This document shows positions 1 through 12,690 of a DNA stretch of 64,000 bases, one piece after another (the stretch's first letter is position 1; each line of letters begins with the position of its first letter). This DNA is from Corylus avellana (taxonomy: Eukaryota > Streptophyta > Magnoliopsida > Fagales > Betulaceae). Location of the stretch: contig NC_081546.1 of NCBI RefSeq assembly GCF_901000735.1, forward strand, positions 935,001 to 999,000. The letters run 5' to 3'. The notes under the pieces were generated by a model. It worked only from the letters and a program-made list of their open reading frames with translations, did not search any database and was not told the DNA's origin. Made by a program: the position numbers and the translations under genes.

Positions 1-2924
1 TCTCAGTTAAGTTGGCATGTTCCATTTATTCACACCAATAATTAACTAAGCATGTCAATTCATTTAAAAATGTTTAAAAAAATATTAGGAGAATGCTAAT
101 TAAGTAGTATTTCAATTTTTTTTTTTTTTTTTTATAAAACTCATAGAATAGCTTACATAAATGTCATGGGCACAACCTGAATGAAATTAATGGTTTAGAA
201 CAACATTTACATTGGAATTAGTAAATTTGCTCTCAATTGCTTAAAAAGATAACTATTATTTTTATTTATTTTTTATTTTTTATTTTTTTTACTTTAACTA
301 CTTAATTTTTCAAAACACCTACCTACCTACGTCCTAGCTTTCTATTTTAATATTTTTACTATTCTATTTAAATATTTTTCTCAATAATTCTTTATTCTTT
401 ATTAAGAGGAGAGATAATGTATTAGATAAAAAAAAAAAAAAAAAAAATGGCACATCAATTTATAATTAGAAATTTATAAAAAGAAATTAAAGAACCCATA
501 CATCACTCTCTTGTTCTGTTTGTTTCTTAGATGATTGGTCGATGTCATTCCCCACCACAAAGTTATGATCAACTAAGTTGTGGGCGTTATTATGTCCAAC
601 CATTTAGTGGTCCAAAACAAGAAAATATGACCAATGTCATGAATCATGTGAATTAATTTGGATTTTTCTTTGCCACTGATCATTTTCTCTTTTTCACATT
701 AGGGTTATACCCCTCCTTTATCTTATTCTTTCTGTTCAGATATTAAGTGGTCCAATCCAAAACCCTAAAATCTGAAACATAGACTTTACTTCCTGATTTT
801 AAACAATTCCATTGTTTATATCGTTGGGTACTGTTCATAGTAGTGGTCCAATTTCATGAATCATGTGATTTATTTCCCACAATTGTGATAAAAGAATCTC
901 AACTGGGTTATGGGTATAGTCCTCCTCCACCTAACATTTTATCTATCTCACATGTTAAACATTTGGATTTGAATTGGGTCTAGTTTTAGTTGAAACCGGA
1001 CTTAGTGTTGTTGTTAGAACAAATAATATTCTTTATGTCTGGATACGAAACTAAAACTTGACTCAAGCCAAACGCTTCCGAAGATAGCATTAAGTGTGAA
1101 TAATTTCAATTTCTTTACTGATCGTGTAATTACTATAGAGATTTTTATTAGTAATTTTGTTGTTTAAATTGCTAGCTCAAACTTATATTTTTACTTTAAT
1201 TGACTAAGTTGATGTCATCTAACCATATTATCCACGTAAGTCACAGAGTCAATGAGTCACCACTGAAGAAAAGTGCAAATAAGACTAGTGATTGAAGGGT
1301 GGCGGTGGGCCGGTGGGGCAAAGCACAACCTGGACGTGATGCCTTTTTATAATTTCAGAGTTAAAGGGAAAAATGTGGTGGGTGGGTTCCAGTTGTTGGC
1401 TCAGTATTATTAGGTAGGTGGTTATTGGTTGAGCATAGATAGGCTCATGGTCTATATACCCAATTGGATGTTTGGTACTCAAACATGACTCATAATTGCT
1501 ACCATTAGATATTATGCTATCGTGTTGGTGATGCCATGTCAAAAGCTTTTTACTATATACCAAATGTAGTCTAACATCTCACTTTCATATTATATTAAGA
1601 AGGTGAATTATTTATTTAGATAGTGGGTAGTAATCCTATGTAATATTTAAGGACGTCAAGAATTTATAAGTATAAGAGACAGGAGTTTTGTAATACTCTT
1701 AATCCTACATCGTGAAGATGAATAGTTAACATTGGGTTAAGAGATTATAAAGGCAGTCGTGAATATTAAGTTTTTCATTAATTTTTTATTAGATGAGATT
1801 AGACTTTTATAAGTGATTCTAAAGAGTTTCAAATTGAAGTAATAAAAACAGATGTGACTTTTTTTTTTTTTTTTTTTTTTTTTCATTTAGATCTAAGGGG
1901 AAAAAATCTATACGTGATGGTAGTATGAGGGCCTTGGAGGTGTAAGTGAAAATGTGGTGGTAGTTTATGCGGTTAAAGTATATTTTGTCAATTTAAAACC
2001 TCGTCTCACGGGTTTAAACTCCTCCTCAATAAGTAAGATCCAACGCATGAAATATTTAATTAAAAATTAATAATTAGAGTAAGTCAAAAGTTCTATTATA
2101 ACATTATATTATTAAATCATTATTTATCTCAAAACTTAAGTTATTGATTCAATCATTTGATTGCTATTCTAATAAGTGTACCAACATGTCTTCTCAAATG
2201 GCAATTGGCAAAACACCATGACATCACATCTCTATGATATATTGGACCATAGATGTTGATTTGAAACTAACGTCGATCAAATGTCTCAACCAATTTGTTA
2301 TAATATTAATAAAATAATTCATTCAACTACTTTTTATTAGCTTAATTTTTTTTAAAAATAAATTATAATTTAACAGAAAATCAGAACAAAAATTATGAAA
2401 AGAACTTATAATAAGTATTGTTTTAACACGATTAAAACCGAATTTCATATTGTTTATGATACCCATTGGTTTGTTCTTTTTTGGGTGAAAGTAGACGTCT
2501 AGTTGTGTGCATTTATAAACTTACTTTTCTGGAACAATTCTTTGGTTTTGGTTTTGGTTTTGGTTTCTCTTGTGTGACATCCAAAACAGAGACGTAATGA
2601 ATATCCGAAAAGAAAGAAAGAAGAAGGAAAAAGGTAAGCCACCTAATTTCATTATCTTAACGAATTATACTTGTTCCATACATGCAATAATCAGATATTT
2701 GTCGTCCATTAATGGTCGACATGACAAGAAAAAGAAAAGGATAAAATAAAGAAAGGCACGCTATTGATCAACTGTCATTATTTCCCTTCTACAGAGGTTC
2801 TTAGTAAACAAAAAAAAAATGCTCTAATTATTGACCATCTTTTATTACAGAATAAATTAAAAGGCATAGTACTGAGAGGTTCAAATAAAAAGAAGAGCAT
2901 GATTTAATGTATTTCATTTCATCT
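1..2924. other. AT-rich intergenic region, no gene seen
   Basis: No coding region can be supported here; the only ORF of note (1285-1563, minus) has no recognisable domain. The stretch holds long T and A runs (around 114-134, 429-447 and 1859-1883). It also holds a diverged duplication: 605-735 and 838-955 share the words AGTGGTCCAA and CATGAATCATGTGA and a CCTCCT-containing stretch in the same order. A segment near 1700-1760 (CCTACATCGTGAAGATGAATAG) resembles repeated sequence but I cannot assign it to a family. Confidence 0.6.
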
Positions 2925-2933
2925 TTTTATTTT

Positions 2934-3342
2934 GGAAAAATTACAGTTTACCTTCTCAAAGTTGATAACATTTTTTAATTTGAACACCAAAATTTCAATT
3001 TTTACAATCCACCTCCCAAAGTTTCAAATTTTTACAATTTAACCAATTGTATCCAAAACTTTTCATATTGCCCATAATTTTTATTTATTTATTTTTTATA
3101 AAAAAAAAATTTATAAAAAAATTTCGGTCCATCTGGCCATTTTTGCACCCCCAAATTTGTTTTTTTTTGTAAATAAAATAAAATAAAATAATAAAAATTA
3201 TGGGCAATATAGTAATTCAGGGGTAATATTGGTCGAATTGAAAAAAATTGGAACTTTGTGGGGGTGGATTGCAAAAATTAAAACTTTGGTGTTTGAATTG
3301 AAAAATGCTGTCAACTTTAGGAGAGTAAACTGTAATTTTTCC
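2934..3342. mobile_element. Mutator-like MITE with long inverted repeats
   Basis: A 409-bp element whose two ends are inverted copies of each other over roughly 90 bp. The left arm starts GGAAAAATTACAGTTTAC and the right arm ends with its near-exact complement, with scattered mismatches. The flanks are an identical 9-bp direct repeat TTTTATTTT (2925-2933 and 3343-3351). A 9-bp target duplication is typical of Mutator-superfamily insertions, although this AT-simple word could arise by chance. There is no transposase; the ORF inside (3089-3274, minus) is low-complexity. Confidence 0.8.
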
Positions 3343-4117
3343 TTTTATTTTAGACAAAGTTTTTCTTTAAGTTAGATTATTGCAAAATTCTTTTAATTCA
3401 TGCTATTAAATTGACATATATCATTAAAACATGTGAATCTACTATCTAGCATGTAGTTTTAATGAGGGTGCAAGCTGGCTGGGGCAAAATATACATTTAA
3501 TATAAAGAATTCTTAGAATTTTCTCTGGCCTAACTGGGATGTTTAATGTTGATTTAGGTCAAATTAGTCCTGTTTGTACAGATTAATAGATTTATTAAGT
3601 GGCTTAAAAACAAGTAATACCTTAGGATTAGGACTTAGGATTGACTTATTGGGATTTGATCAATGCTCTTAAGCTTTCTAGCACTGGGGCTATTTGAAAG
3701 AAGCCTGTGAAGTTTTATCCGCACTATGCTCCACCCTGTTTCCTGAAATTAAACATATATTGATGGCTGTTCTCAAGGCTGCAGGTCCAAGTTTCCTTAT
3801 TGAGTTGATTCGTGTGTGTGTGTGTGTGTTTTAAAAAGAAATTGTCTAGAAAGTATGAGTTTTACTCCACATAATTGATATAACGATTTATTTATTTATT
3901 TATTATTGTAGGGGAGAAAATATCTCATTATGGGTCTCAACTGCTTACACTTATTTACAATATGCCATCATCCACTCACTTTGTGACACGTGTGCATACA
4001 ATTTTTTGAACCTAGGGATAAAGGAGAAAGGACATTTTCTAGGAGCTAGTCTTCTTCCTCTCCTACAGTTCCTTCTCCATGGGACTCCAGGAAACTCATG
4101 CCTCCCTCTCTCGGAAT

Positions 4118-4278
4118 AGGATCCTCTCCATTTCAAAATCCCTCCATTTCCTCCATTTAGTGCATTTTGAAGGGTATTGTATTTATTGCACTACCATCAT
4201 TAAAATTTTTGGACAACACTACCCTTCAAAATACACTAAATGGAGGAAATGGAGGGATTTTGAAATGGAGAGGATCCT
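4118..4278. mobile_element. Hairpin MITE, AGGATCCTCTCC ends
   Basis: A 161-bp near-perfect palindrome. The first 62 bases, starting AGGATCCTCTCCATTTC, are repeated as reverse complement at the end with almost no mismatch, around a loop of about 40 bp. No clear target-site duplication is visible. The near-perfect arms suggest a young insertion. The RNA would form a long hairpin suited to small-RNA production, which is inference only. Shorter or more diverged relatives may lie at 55600-55740. Confidence 0.8.
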
Positions 4279-4325
4279 TTTCCCCCTCTCTAGACGTCAC
4301 TCACGTCTCTCTCCCTCTCTCTCCC

Positions 4326-4465
4326 AGAGATTCATCTCTCCCTCTCTCTCTCTCTCTCTCGTATATTTTCTATCTACAAACAAAGATGCTAACTTAGAGA
4401 TTCATCTCTCCCTCTCTCTCTCTCTCTCTCGTATATTTTCTATCTACAAACAAAGATGCTAACTT
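4326..4465. repeat. 70-bp tandem duplication containing a CT run
   Basis: Two adjacent copies of a 70-bp unit (4326-4395 and 4396-4465), each beginning AGAGATTCATCTCTCCC, running through a CT microsatellite and ending GATGCTAACTTA. The copies appear identical, so the duplication is recent or an assembly duplication. Confidence 0.9.
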
Positions 4466-5544
4466 AAGCATCGAAAAGTCTTTGGCACCAAACTGAAGAC
4501 CCTATAATTTTACCCTTATTTTGCAGGAACACCATTGTCGTACAGGAAGTCCTCTCATAGCTCAACCATGAAGAAAAATCGCTGGCTAGCAAATTTACAA
4601 CCATAAAACACTCCAACAATTATCATGTATAACCCAATGATCCATTCTTTGTATCGTATACGATACGATACAATACATATATTTGACATGCCTAATGAAC
4701 CATTCTCCGTATCGTATAAGATGCATGTATTTGACGTGTGATAAACTTAGTGATTGTTACCTCGTATAACCTAGGCCCACTGTCTCTATATAAAGTTTTT
4801 TTTTTTTTTTTTTTTTTTGAGGCTTTTCAAGCTAGTGTGAAGCCAAATAACACAAAAAAAAAAAAAAAAAAAAAGAGAAAAACAAAAGCACCTCCTAGAG
4901 CAGAGAAAAGTTGTGAAGAAAGGCATTGCTACTTTGGTAAGAAATTCATGAATGAGAAATTCCTCTTTGCATGATTATTCTCTTCTAAGTTTTCAGGATT
5001 ATTGTCCTTGTAATGAATTTTAGGACTTGGATTTTACTTGAATGTTTATTTTACTTTGTCAAATTTTGTTGCTTAAAGAAAATTTCAGTAAATGTTGTAA
5101 TATAATCTTTTTGACATCATATGACATCTCATATGCCAACTAAATTCAAAATCCATACCTTTTTTTTCTTAATTTCCATATAGTAATTGTGCAGGATCTT
5201 TGTAACGTATATTTTAGAATTCTGACACTTTTACAGTCAAAGTAATGTTACAATCCCAAAACCACACCACATTTATCCGTCAATTCCGTTCTTTTTAGTT
5301 CCTTGCCTTTCCAAGCACGTAGCAGCAAGATTCATTTCCAGCCATCACTTCGCTTCCTACTTTAAGAGGATACCATGAACGAAAGCTGACAGACACACAT
5401 GACACATCCATACTTTTGCAAAACAATCATTGAAATGATTTCTTTTGGTTTTTCATACAGTTCACACCAACCTTATCCTTAATTGTAGTTTTCTTTCTGG
5501 GTTCTCTGTTCTTTTACTTGAAAATACAAGAGAAAGGACATAAA
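4466..5544. other. Upstream region of the ENDO2-like gene
   Basis: No gene is recognised. The stretch contains a pair of related ATCGTATACGATACGATAC-type words at 4651-4670 and 4709-4723, an adjacent T run and A run (4798-4818, 4854-4874), and presumably the promoter and 5'UTR of the nuclease gene. No core promoter motif could be assigned with confidence. Confidence 0.5.
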
Positions 5545-7742
5545 ATGGTTGCAGTGATGTTGATGGTTTTGAAGGGCGGCAGGAAGATGAAGTGCTGCAG
5601 AGCCCAGATAGTGGCTATTGTGTCACTGATGCTTCTATTCCCAGTCATTAATGCTTGGGGAAATGATGGGCATTACATAGTCTGCAAGATTGCGCAGGTA
5701 ATTGATCATCTCTGTTTCTGTCCCTCCCTCTCTCTCTGTGTCTCTCAGAAATATTCATTCCATGTGTTTGTTTCTGTGTTGTAATAAACAGTCACGCTTG
5801 AACAAGGCAGCAGCAGAGATAGTTGAAGAGCTGCTTCCAAAATCTGCAGAGAATGAATTGGAGAGTGTGTGTTCATGGGCAGATGAGATCAAGTTTCATT
5901 ATCCCTGGTCAAGACCCCTTCACTACGTGAATACCCCTGATGTTTGCAATTACCAGTTCGAGAGTGAGTTTCCTTTCTCTCTTCTTGTCCCCCAACTCCC
6001 TTTTTCTTTCTTTTTCTAGGGTGTTGGTGGGGTAGCTACCATCCTCCAGCACTAAACCGCTAATTTTCATATTGAGTTCCCAGAGTTGTGTAAAAAGTTA
6101 TCTGTCTGAGTTTTAACATGAGTATAAAAATATATAGCTAAACTATAATCCAATCTATTTAATTAAACGGGTCAAACCCATCAACCTTAACCCACAAATT
6201 TCACGTTGGTTTTATGTCGAATTCGTAAGCCGTGTAAAAAATTACAAACCCTAGTCACAAGTCAAGTTCTAAGTGTAGAGTAATTGTCTCATACTAAACA
6301 GTCATTTCAATATTCAGGGGATTGCAAGGATGAAAGTGGAGAGCAGGGGAGGTGCGTTGCAGGGGCAGTCCAAAATTACACCAAGCAGCTGTTAACCATT
6401 CGCAGCAATGATAAGAGTTCGAGTAAATTCTTGAACAAAAACTACAATATACTGTTTCTTTCACCATAAAGTGCTTCTCTTATGGATGTTCTGCCCATTA
6501 ATGCAACTTTGCTAACCAAATTGTGTTTCTAATTCAATGAATTGTAACTATCAGATAATCTCACAGAAGCACTCTTATTTTACTCTCATTTTATGGGAGA
6601 CATTCATCAGGTACGACACATATAGACAACATGTCCGGATGTGATACGTTATCTTCACCAACTACTGATACATCCTTAACTACAGTACTTGTTTATTGCA
6701 GCCTCTACATGCGGGTTTTGCTTCAGACAAGGGAGGCAACACCATTGGTGTTCACTGGTATACGAGGAAGCAAAATCTTCACCATGTGAGTCTAGTAACC
6801 AATTTAGAGTCCGTTTGGTTTAGTGATTTCAAAATATGTTGTTTGAAAGGATACGATTTCAAAACCATATTAATGAAGTTCGTGTTTAGTGAAATCGTGG
6901 TTCAGCCTTTAAATCATACTTTTAGCTTGCAAAATCACTGGGGTAAATAAACTCACACCGATGCATACAGGTATGGGACGACAACATAATAGAGACGGCT
7001 CAAGAAAGGTTCTACAACTCTAATGTGGATGACATGATTGGTGCAATTCAAAAAAACATTACGGTAGCTTATTTGCTGCTTAGTATGTCTGTGTTAGACT
7101 TGGTATATGTTTATGTATCTTCATCATCAACCTAATGTTTTTTGATTTTGTTTTTTAAAATATATTTCAACTACAGACTGCATGGGCAGATCAAGTTCAG
7201 ACATGGGAGAACTGCAGTTATACTGATACAACGTGTGCAAACGTGTATGTTTCACAGCCACAGTTTATTAACCTAGTATTTATGAGCAAGTTCATTTCTA
7301 TGTCATATGTTCATTTTGTATCACTAGTTCTTTCAACTTTAGCAATTAGTCCTTGTATTTTGATTTTTTTTTCTTCAAAACCTTAGGGTAGATAGTATAT
7401 TGAGTATTTCTTGATTACTTTATCATAATCAACTTGATGGCTATATAAAGCTAGATTAAATTGGTTAACTTTTCTGCAGATATGCATCCGAAGGCATCAA
7501 AGCAGCCTGTGACTGGGCATACAAAGGTGTGACTGAAGGATCAGTTTTAGAAGGTAATTAACCAGTAAATCCTTATGAGTTCACCAGTTGTGCTTGTTCA
7601 TTTGTTCTTCAGCATATGAGAAATAATATGAAGACTGTTTGTAGATGAATATTTCCTCTCCCGGTTACCAATAGTCAATTTGCGGTTGGCCCAAGCTGGA
7701 GTTCGGTTGGCAGCAATTCTCAACCATTACTTCGTCAAGTGA
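5545..7742 (+). CDS. ENDO2: Bifunctional S1/P1-type nuclease, ENDO2-like
   Basis: Secreted zinc-dependent endonuclease of the S1/P1 family, which cuts single-stranded DNA and RNA and may act in senescence and cell death. Nine exons join in phase: 5545-5697, 5792-5963, 6318-6422, 6555-6610, 6702-6785, 6971-7063, 7177-7244, 7480-7553, 7645-7742, giving 300 aa, near the usual 290-300. A hydrophobic signal peptide precedes the mature N-terminal Trp38 of WGNDGH, which with its His binds zinc in this family. Later zinc-ligand motifs are visible as GDIHQPLH, then the HHVWD segment across the exon 5/6 junction, and YASEGIKAACDWAYKGV near the C-terminus matches the family. The donor of exon 3 (GA|GTAAAT) was chosen by phase. 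Met5, Met7 or Met15 are alternative starts. It converges on the stress-protein gene with 472 bp between the stops. It appears intact. Confidence 0.93.
6800..6955. mobile_element. Possible MITE remnant in ENDO2-like intron 5
   Basis: Intron 5 of the nuclease gene contains CCGTTTGGTTTAGTGATTTC and then a partly complementary segment with GTTTAGTGAAATCG about 65 bp on. The GTTTGGTTTAGTGATTTC style of terminus is common among plant hAT-like MITEs. The arms are short and diverged and there is no clear target duplication, so this is tentative. Confidence 0.35.
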
Positions 7743-8214
7743 TTACACGTTTCTTCAATGCTTTATGAGATTTAAGTACTAGCACACAGCTGAAGCTTTA
7801 GACCATTCTGGTGGTCAATCAGTATCAATAAGAAACGAGGTTGCAGCCATTGCTTCTTTAGATATGAAACACATCATGCTTCTCGTAATCTTCCTCTTTT
7901 CTTCATGAAATTACGTTGCACACATTTCTACACAAACTTGACCAATTATTTAAAGTAAAAGGACACTTTCTGATATTTTCTGGCTACTGCTGCTTCGGAG
8001 GAACTTTGAGTAGATTATAAAAATGGAAACCACACTAATATAGATGATTCTATCTAGTGTGCCACAAAATTATCAGAATTTGTCAAATAAGTCACCTTCC
8101 CTTCTCATCATTAACTGCATTTACATTCTGAAATGTATCAAACAACATTTCAAAAAATAAAAAAAACCATAAATCAACTCAGTGATTGGAAATGTTACAA
8201 ATGTAGCACACTCG

Positions 8215-10171
8215 TTACTTAGGTTTCTTCACAACAAGGACAGGGCACTTTGCATTCTGAACACAGTAGTTGCTCACACTCCCCAGAAGAGCCCTGTATC
8301 AACACAAGGCTATCAGTGGCCAATAATGGGGTGGCCTTCTTTGCATTAGCATGCATCATGTTAAAGCATATTCCAAATTGCCAATCTAATCTTATGATGG
8401 AAAACTAACCTTTTGATTTTTCCAAGGCCACGCTCACCCAAAACAAGTAAACTGATGTCAAACTTTTGAACCGCGTCACATATGGCCGTACTAGGATCCC
8501 CAACCTCTGTAATTGTCTCTGCTTTTACCTACAAAAACAACATTTATTCAACGGTGTGGTCAAAAGGAAGAAACATATGAAATTGCATATTTCTATATCT
8601 TAAATGTGAGCTATCTAGAATGTGCATAATTGAAAAGAGAAAAATACCTGTTAAATTGCCATGTAAACCAAATTGACCAAAAAGAATATTAGAACTTTTA
8701 GAAAAGGAAGGAGAAATTAATAATGGACGTACCCCACAACTAGCACATATTTCCTTAGCTTTCTCCAGAAAAGCCATTGTAAGCTTCTTATGATTTTCTT
8801 GGACGGAGTTTGTTAACTCCGGAGCTGTCATGCACAAACAAATGTATTTTGTCAATAGAAACTCCAACATCTCAAATAAAATTTCCAACTCATTGTATCA
8901 TCCCGCAAGCATACTAACTATTCGAAAATGGAAAACAAGAAGAAGAATGGGAAAAAGGCAAGGGGATCAGCTCTCCAAATCAGCATAGCAAAACCTTTGC
9001 CCCGGTTAAAGTAATGATTAAGTGGTTAAACTTATATCTTCCTATTAACTTAAGCTTTTGAAATAACTAGTAATTTTTCATGGTTTCAGAACCAAAAGTC
9101 ATGAGATCAAATCTTAACTTCATCAAATCACCTCCCATTTAAATTAAATATTTCACGTGTTGAATCTCACCAATTAAAAGAGAGTTTGAACTCACACGTG
9201 AGGGAGAGTATTAAAGTAATGATTAAGTGATTAAACTTACCTAAATTTTTGGGATAACTGGTAATTTAACAGCCACAACTTCTCAGTTACACGACATAAG
9301 GAGTCTACATGAAACCCTTCAAGTAGGAGGTGCATGCTCTGATTCTAAGAGACAAAGCTACACTCCTCTGTTCAATTGAAACAAAAGTGAAGCACTTAAT
9401 TGAAGAATATCACAAAAAAATAAAAATGTAAGCATTAAAATATTAATTAAATGATTAAATTTATTATTTTTTTATCAGCTTAAACTTTTGATATAAGTAG
9501 TGATTTAACCCGTATCATAACAAAAAATTTTAGTTTGAACCCGACTTTTAAAATTGACCTCATTTCAATTAAAGATTCAAATAAATCACGAGGTAAAGTT
9601 TAATAAATTTTTGTAAAAAATTTCCCTCATTTCAATTAAAGTTTGAACCCGACTTTTATTATGAGCTAGCAAGGGTTTGGCTTGCAAAACAAAAGTAGAA
9701 CAAAGTAGCTAATACAGCTTGTTGCACTTCCCTATTTGGGTATAAAAAATCCAAGCATACGACAAAGAAATCACAAAGGATTTAGGAATAATAAAATTCT
9801 ATTAACTACTGAACAAAACCCAAACCCACTTTTTCTTTTTTCTCTTCAAAATTCAAACCTTAAAACAGAAATAGAAATAGCGAATCATCATTTGCTCTGT
9901 GCTACAGAAACAAACGCCAAAGAGCATAAAAGAGGCAAAGAACTTAACTGGCTGAAACAGGGCAGTACATGCGAGCAGAGCCAAGAGGCGCGGAGAAGGT
10001 GTAACTACTTCTGGGAGGAGGCTGAGCCATGAAGATCACAAGCGGTGAAGTTGTAATGGATTCTTTGAGATTTGCAAGCACCCAAGTGAGAGCATAGTGA
10101 CTGTAATCGCTCTCATCAATGGCCACCATCACCTTCCTTTCAGCTCCTCCTCCTGCACATTCCCCAGCCAT
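8215..10171 (-). CDS. Universal stress protein A-like protein
   Basis: Small cytosolic UspA-domain protein of the ATP-binding type. Four exons on the minus strand (9949-10171, 8733-8824, 8410-8528, 8215-8293) join in phase to give 170 aa. The N-terminus reads MAGECAGG then KVMVAIDESDYSHYAL, the usual first beta strand and Asp of the fold. The nucleotide-binding motif G-x2-G-x9-G-S is complete: Gly136, Gly139, Gly149, Ser150. The protein ends CPVLVVKKPK. The first intron is about 1.1 kb and carries miniature retroelement sequence. A role in stress or hypoxia responses is inferred from the family. From memory, Arabidopsis has a USP gene (AT1G68300) next to ENDO2 (AT1G68290), which agrees with this position. 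Confidence 0.92.
9004..9271 (+). mobile_element. TRIM-like miniature LTR element in USP intron 1
   Basis: Two direct repeats of about 63-77 bp (9004-9080 and 9209-9271) share AAAGTAATGATTAAGTG and a region ending in TAATTT...CA. Directly after the left repeat comes TGGTTTCAGAAC (9081-9092), which matches 10 of 12 positions of the initiator tRNA-Met primer site TGGTATCAGAGC. Directly before the right repeat lies a purine tract GTGAGGGAGAG. LTR, primer site, polypurine tract, LTR in 268 bp with no coding sequence is the layout of a TRIM element. It lies antisense to the host gene. Confidence 0.65.
9429..9625 (+). repeat. Second, partial copy of the TRIM-like repeat
   Basis: The block AAATATTAATTAAATGATTA at 9440, followed by a TCAGCTTAAACTTTTGATATAAG-type segment (about 9475-9500), a TGATTTAAC end and a degenerate primer-like CGTATCATAAC, resembles the left repeat of the element at 9004. 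A second terminal repeat is not evident, so this is a fragment or a more decayed copy. Confidence 0.5.
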
Positions 10172-10598
10172 TTACTTAGATTTAGGCCTCAGACACACAC
10201 AGATAGTACTATGTTTAGGGTTTTCCACGCAGAGATAGTGTGTAGAGCGGTTGGTTTCGAGTTTCAGAGATAGTCGCTGCTCTGTAAAGGTCGTTGGGAA
10301 AACAGAGGGCGGGTTTCCTAGGTCATAACGGCCAGTCAACCTTGGACTTTTGGTCCCACTCGACAGTACTTTACTGGTAAATGGAAAAAATGGATAAGGA
10401 TCCTCTCTTAGTGTGCCACGTCGAACTCCCATAAAAGATTTCTTTTTTCTTCTTCTTCTATAATTCAATCTCAAGAATTGTGTCCTTTTGACTTTTGTTA
10501 GGTGCATCGTGAATGATTAACAACCAGTCAGCCCCAATATTTATCTGTTAATTAAGGATATTATCCATTGTCTGAGAAACAACGACCCAAATGCCTCT

Positions 10599-10634
<36 letters not shown>

Positions 10635-12378
10635 TATTAAACATGTTTTTATGACACTTTTAATTTGTATTTAACCCTTATTTTCTTACAAATAGTAGGT
10701 GACTGTGTTGCATATAAATGGTCCGAAAAAATTATTGTCAAAATATTATTTAAATAATTAAATTTATTATTATTATTATTATTATTACGTGATTCTCTAT
10801 TGGCGTGAGCTCAGCAAGCTTTGATCTTTTGGGCTTGTGGGGCTTACTTGAAAATATATGAAGCTAGGGTGTACCTTATGGGCCTTGCGTTGGGCCAGGG
10901 GCTCATTACTTGGGGAAAACTGAAAACTGACATACGTTGAGAATGACGTATGCCAAAGTTTAATAAAATGTTACAAAATTCAGTGTAATCATGTTACTTA
11001 TATCAACAATTTGTTCATATTATGAGCGTAACATCATTCTAATCATGTAGTATAAATAAAATGATTTCACACTTATGACTTATCTTGTCATCATTCATCA
11101 CCCCATTTTCTCACGTTTGTGCCTGTCATGACTCACGGCATGGAAATGCATGACGCGATGGCCTCTTACTTTATTGGCTTTTCTTGAGGGTGGATGATTG
11201 CCAGGGTGTGAATGTGAAGGCTCGTGGCTCTCAACGAAGCATCATTGGGCCACGGAAACGGTTGCAAAATGTGCAATAACTAACCCATCACAGAGACAGG
11301 TGTCCAATCTTGCCGTCCATTTACATCAACAAAAAGTTATGCTATGACGAGAGGGATAAGGATTGAGGTGGTGGAATAGGCGGTCCAACAACCTCCGAGG
11401 CAGATAAAACGTTTTTGTTTTTTAAGAAATGTTTGTCGGCCTATTTTAAAATTAATAATATTTTTATAAAAATATAAAAAATAAAAAACCATAAGTCCAC
11501 TCATCAGAAGAACATGGAGACCCGAATATCTAGGGAAAAGAATTTATCAAAAGAACATGGAGACACGAAAATCTAGGGACAAGAAAAAATAAAAAATAAA
11601 TTACATCTGATTCGCGGGATTTGCAGAGAAAATTTAGGGAAAGTATAAACAATTCCAAGGTCAAAGTAAGAGATTCAGGGGATTTTAAATTTTTAAGAGA
11701 AAATTTAGGAAGAAGTAAAAACAATATAAGTTTTTTTTTTTTTTTTTGTACCATGCCCATACAAGAGAGGGATGTGATTCGACCTAGTGACCCGCAGTAT
11801 AAATAAAAACAAAATAAGTATTGGAGGCCCACAAAAGTTCAAATACAGAAAATCTGGATAATTCTCGCAATAGAGTATATAATTTATAAGTAATTGTCTA
11901 TATTTTTTATGTATTATCTTATAAATTAATTAGATTTGTGAACTTATGTGGACTCCATATAAGTCAATGATGGACCCCACAAATTTAATAATTGATCTAT
12001 TGAATTTATAAAAAAAAATATAAGAAAAATATGAATAAAACAAGCCCGAGTGAAACCCTAATGCTAAGATATTCATGAGAATGTGAGGGAGCATCACAAA
12101 ACAAAAATCACCACATGTCTATTTAACAACGAAAATAGTATCATTGCTAAAAATATTGGTTACAATGAGGCATGTCCACACACTAGGATATTCTAAATCA
12201 ATCGATTGAAAAGGGATGAAGTGGTTGTTGGAAATCTTATACAAGTTCTTGTGAGGAAGGAGAACCTTGAAGGAGACAATGAATTGACGAAGCTCACCTT
12301 GATTAGCAGCCCGGAAACCTGTATTTGAAGCCCAAGAACCAGTAACTCACGTAAGCATGTATTTCGTTTGTTTATGTT

Positions 12379-12687
12379 CTACATTTGTTGACGAAACACA
12401 TAAACTATTATATTCTCATCGCCATTTTCATCCGCCGGCGCAGGAGGCGCCGTATCCCATTCTTGATCCGCCGGTAGTGCTGCTGCTTTTGGAGAGGGCA
12501 GATCTTTGTCAATATAGTAAAGCTTGAGTCCCAAGCTTTCCTTTATTCGGCAAAGACATGTTCCACTTCCGCCAATCTCGACTTTACTAAGAAAATTCAT
12601 TTTCTTATTGTTCTTGTCTTGTAAAGATTCATTTTCAGGATCTTCCATGTAGTCCTTGTGATAAGAAATCGTTGACATTTGTTTCAA
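12379..12687 (-). other. Unrecognised ORF next to a TRIM-like repeat
   Basis: A 102-codon ORF with mixed composition and little low-complexity sequence, unlike the surrounding AT-rich DNA. It contains NFLSKVEIGGSGTCLCRIKE, then LYYIDKDLPSPKAA and an acidic Ala/Pro-rich tail. I do not recognise the family. It begins just past a minus-strand TTAACA-ending repeat and a degenerate primer-like TAGTATTGAAAC (12683-12694). It could therefore be a gene fragment carried by a miniature LTR element or a leftover exon. No partner exons were found, and it may not be coding. Confidence 0.25.
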
Positions 12688-12690
12688 TAC

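Noticed and set aside
4118..4278. microRNA precursor
   Set aside because: The arms are nearly perfectly paired along the whole length and the ends look like transposon termini. That fits a MITE better than a conserved MIR gene, and no known mature miRNA was recognised.
4079..4462. 127-codon ORF at 4.1 kb
   Set aside because: Reads through a MITE and a CT-rich tandem duplication; no plausible protein.
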